Assembly: GCA_963659365.1 (NCBI GenBank)
Contig: CAVKTI010000088.1
Location: forward strand, 1 to 6,245
Source of the DNA: W0P28-013 sp963659365
Lineage (GTDB): Bacteria; Bacteroidota; Bacteroidia; Bacteroidales; Paludibacteraceae
Length of the DNA stretch: 6,245 nt
Direction of reading: 5' to 3'
Position numbers and translations under genes: made by a program. The notes under the pieces are model-generated. The model was not told the DNA's origin. It did no database searches and saw only the letters and a list, made by a program, of their open reading frames with translations. Shown here one piece after another: positions 6,218 to 6,245 of this stretch (positions are counted from its first letter, which is position 1; the number at the start of each line of letters is the position of its first letter).

Positions 6218-6245
6218 AATTTGTGGATTTGGTTATTTGGTGAGT

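Overview
The window looks like the chromosome of a Bacteroidales-type bacterium (phylum Bacteroidota); I cannot name the genus. Two promoters fit the Bacteroidota consensus (TTTG, 20-base spacer, TAnnTTTG), start codons lack clear Shine-Dalgarno sequences, and the ATP synthase gamma subunit at the right end fits the group. Base composition shifts across the window: the left end is AT-rich, the middle is balanced, and the atpG end is the most GC-rich. This suggests an acquired surface-glycan region abutting a conserved housekeeping operon.

Left to right on the + strand: the 3' part of a GT4 glycosyltransferase (to 662); a 15-codon remnant of a second glycosyltransferase start (662-709); a capsular-polysaccharide-type glycosyltransferase (721-1626) whose coding sequence contains a run of 13 C; a 361-base gene-free stretch (1627-1987) holding a weak hairpin, two arrays of exact 22-bp period (six and four units) and an embedded promoter; an AAA ATPase with a DUF4143/PD-(D/E)XK-like C-terminus (1988-3172); a CgeB-like glycosyltransferase (3209-4216); and a Fic protein with an N-terminal helix-turn-helix (4326-5222) behind two copies of an 18-bp palindrome. 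On the - strand, convergent with fic, is atpG (5276-6136). Its upstream side (6137-6245) carries short tandem repeats, and atpA would be expected beyond the window.

The glycosyltransferases probably belong to a capsule, O-antigen or exopolysaccharide locus. The poly-C tract could switch one of them on and off by slipped-strand mispairing. The ATPase with its repeat-array leader sits inside this locus as an unrelated module. The Fic gene looks autoregulated: one palindrome covers the -33 element of its promoter, the second lies exactly 42 bp (four helical turns) upstream, and a matching half-site overlaps the start codon. The strongest candidates for something new are the 22-bp repeat/ATPase module and the HTH-Fic operator arrangement.
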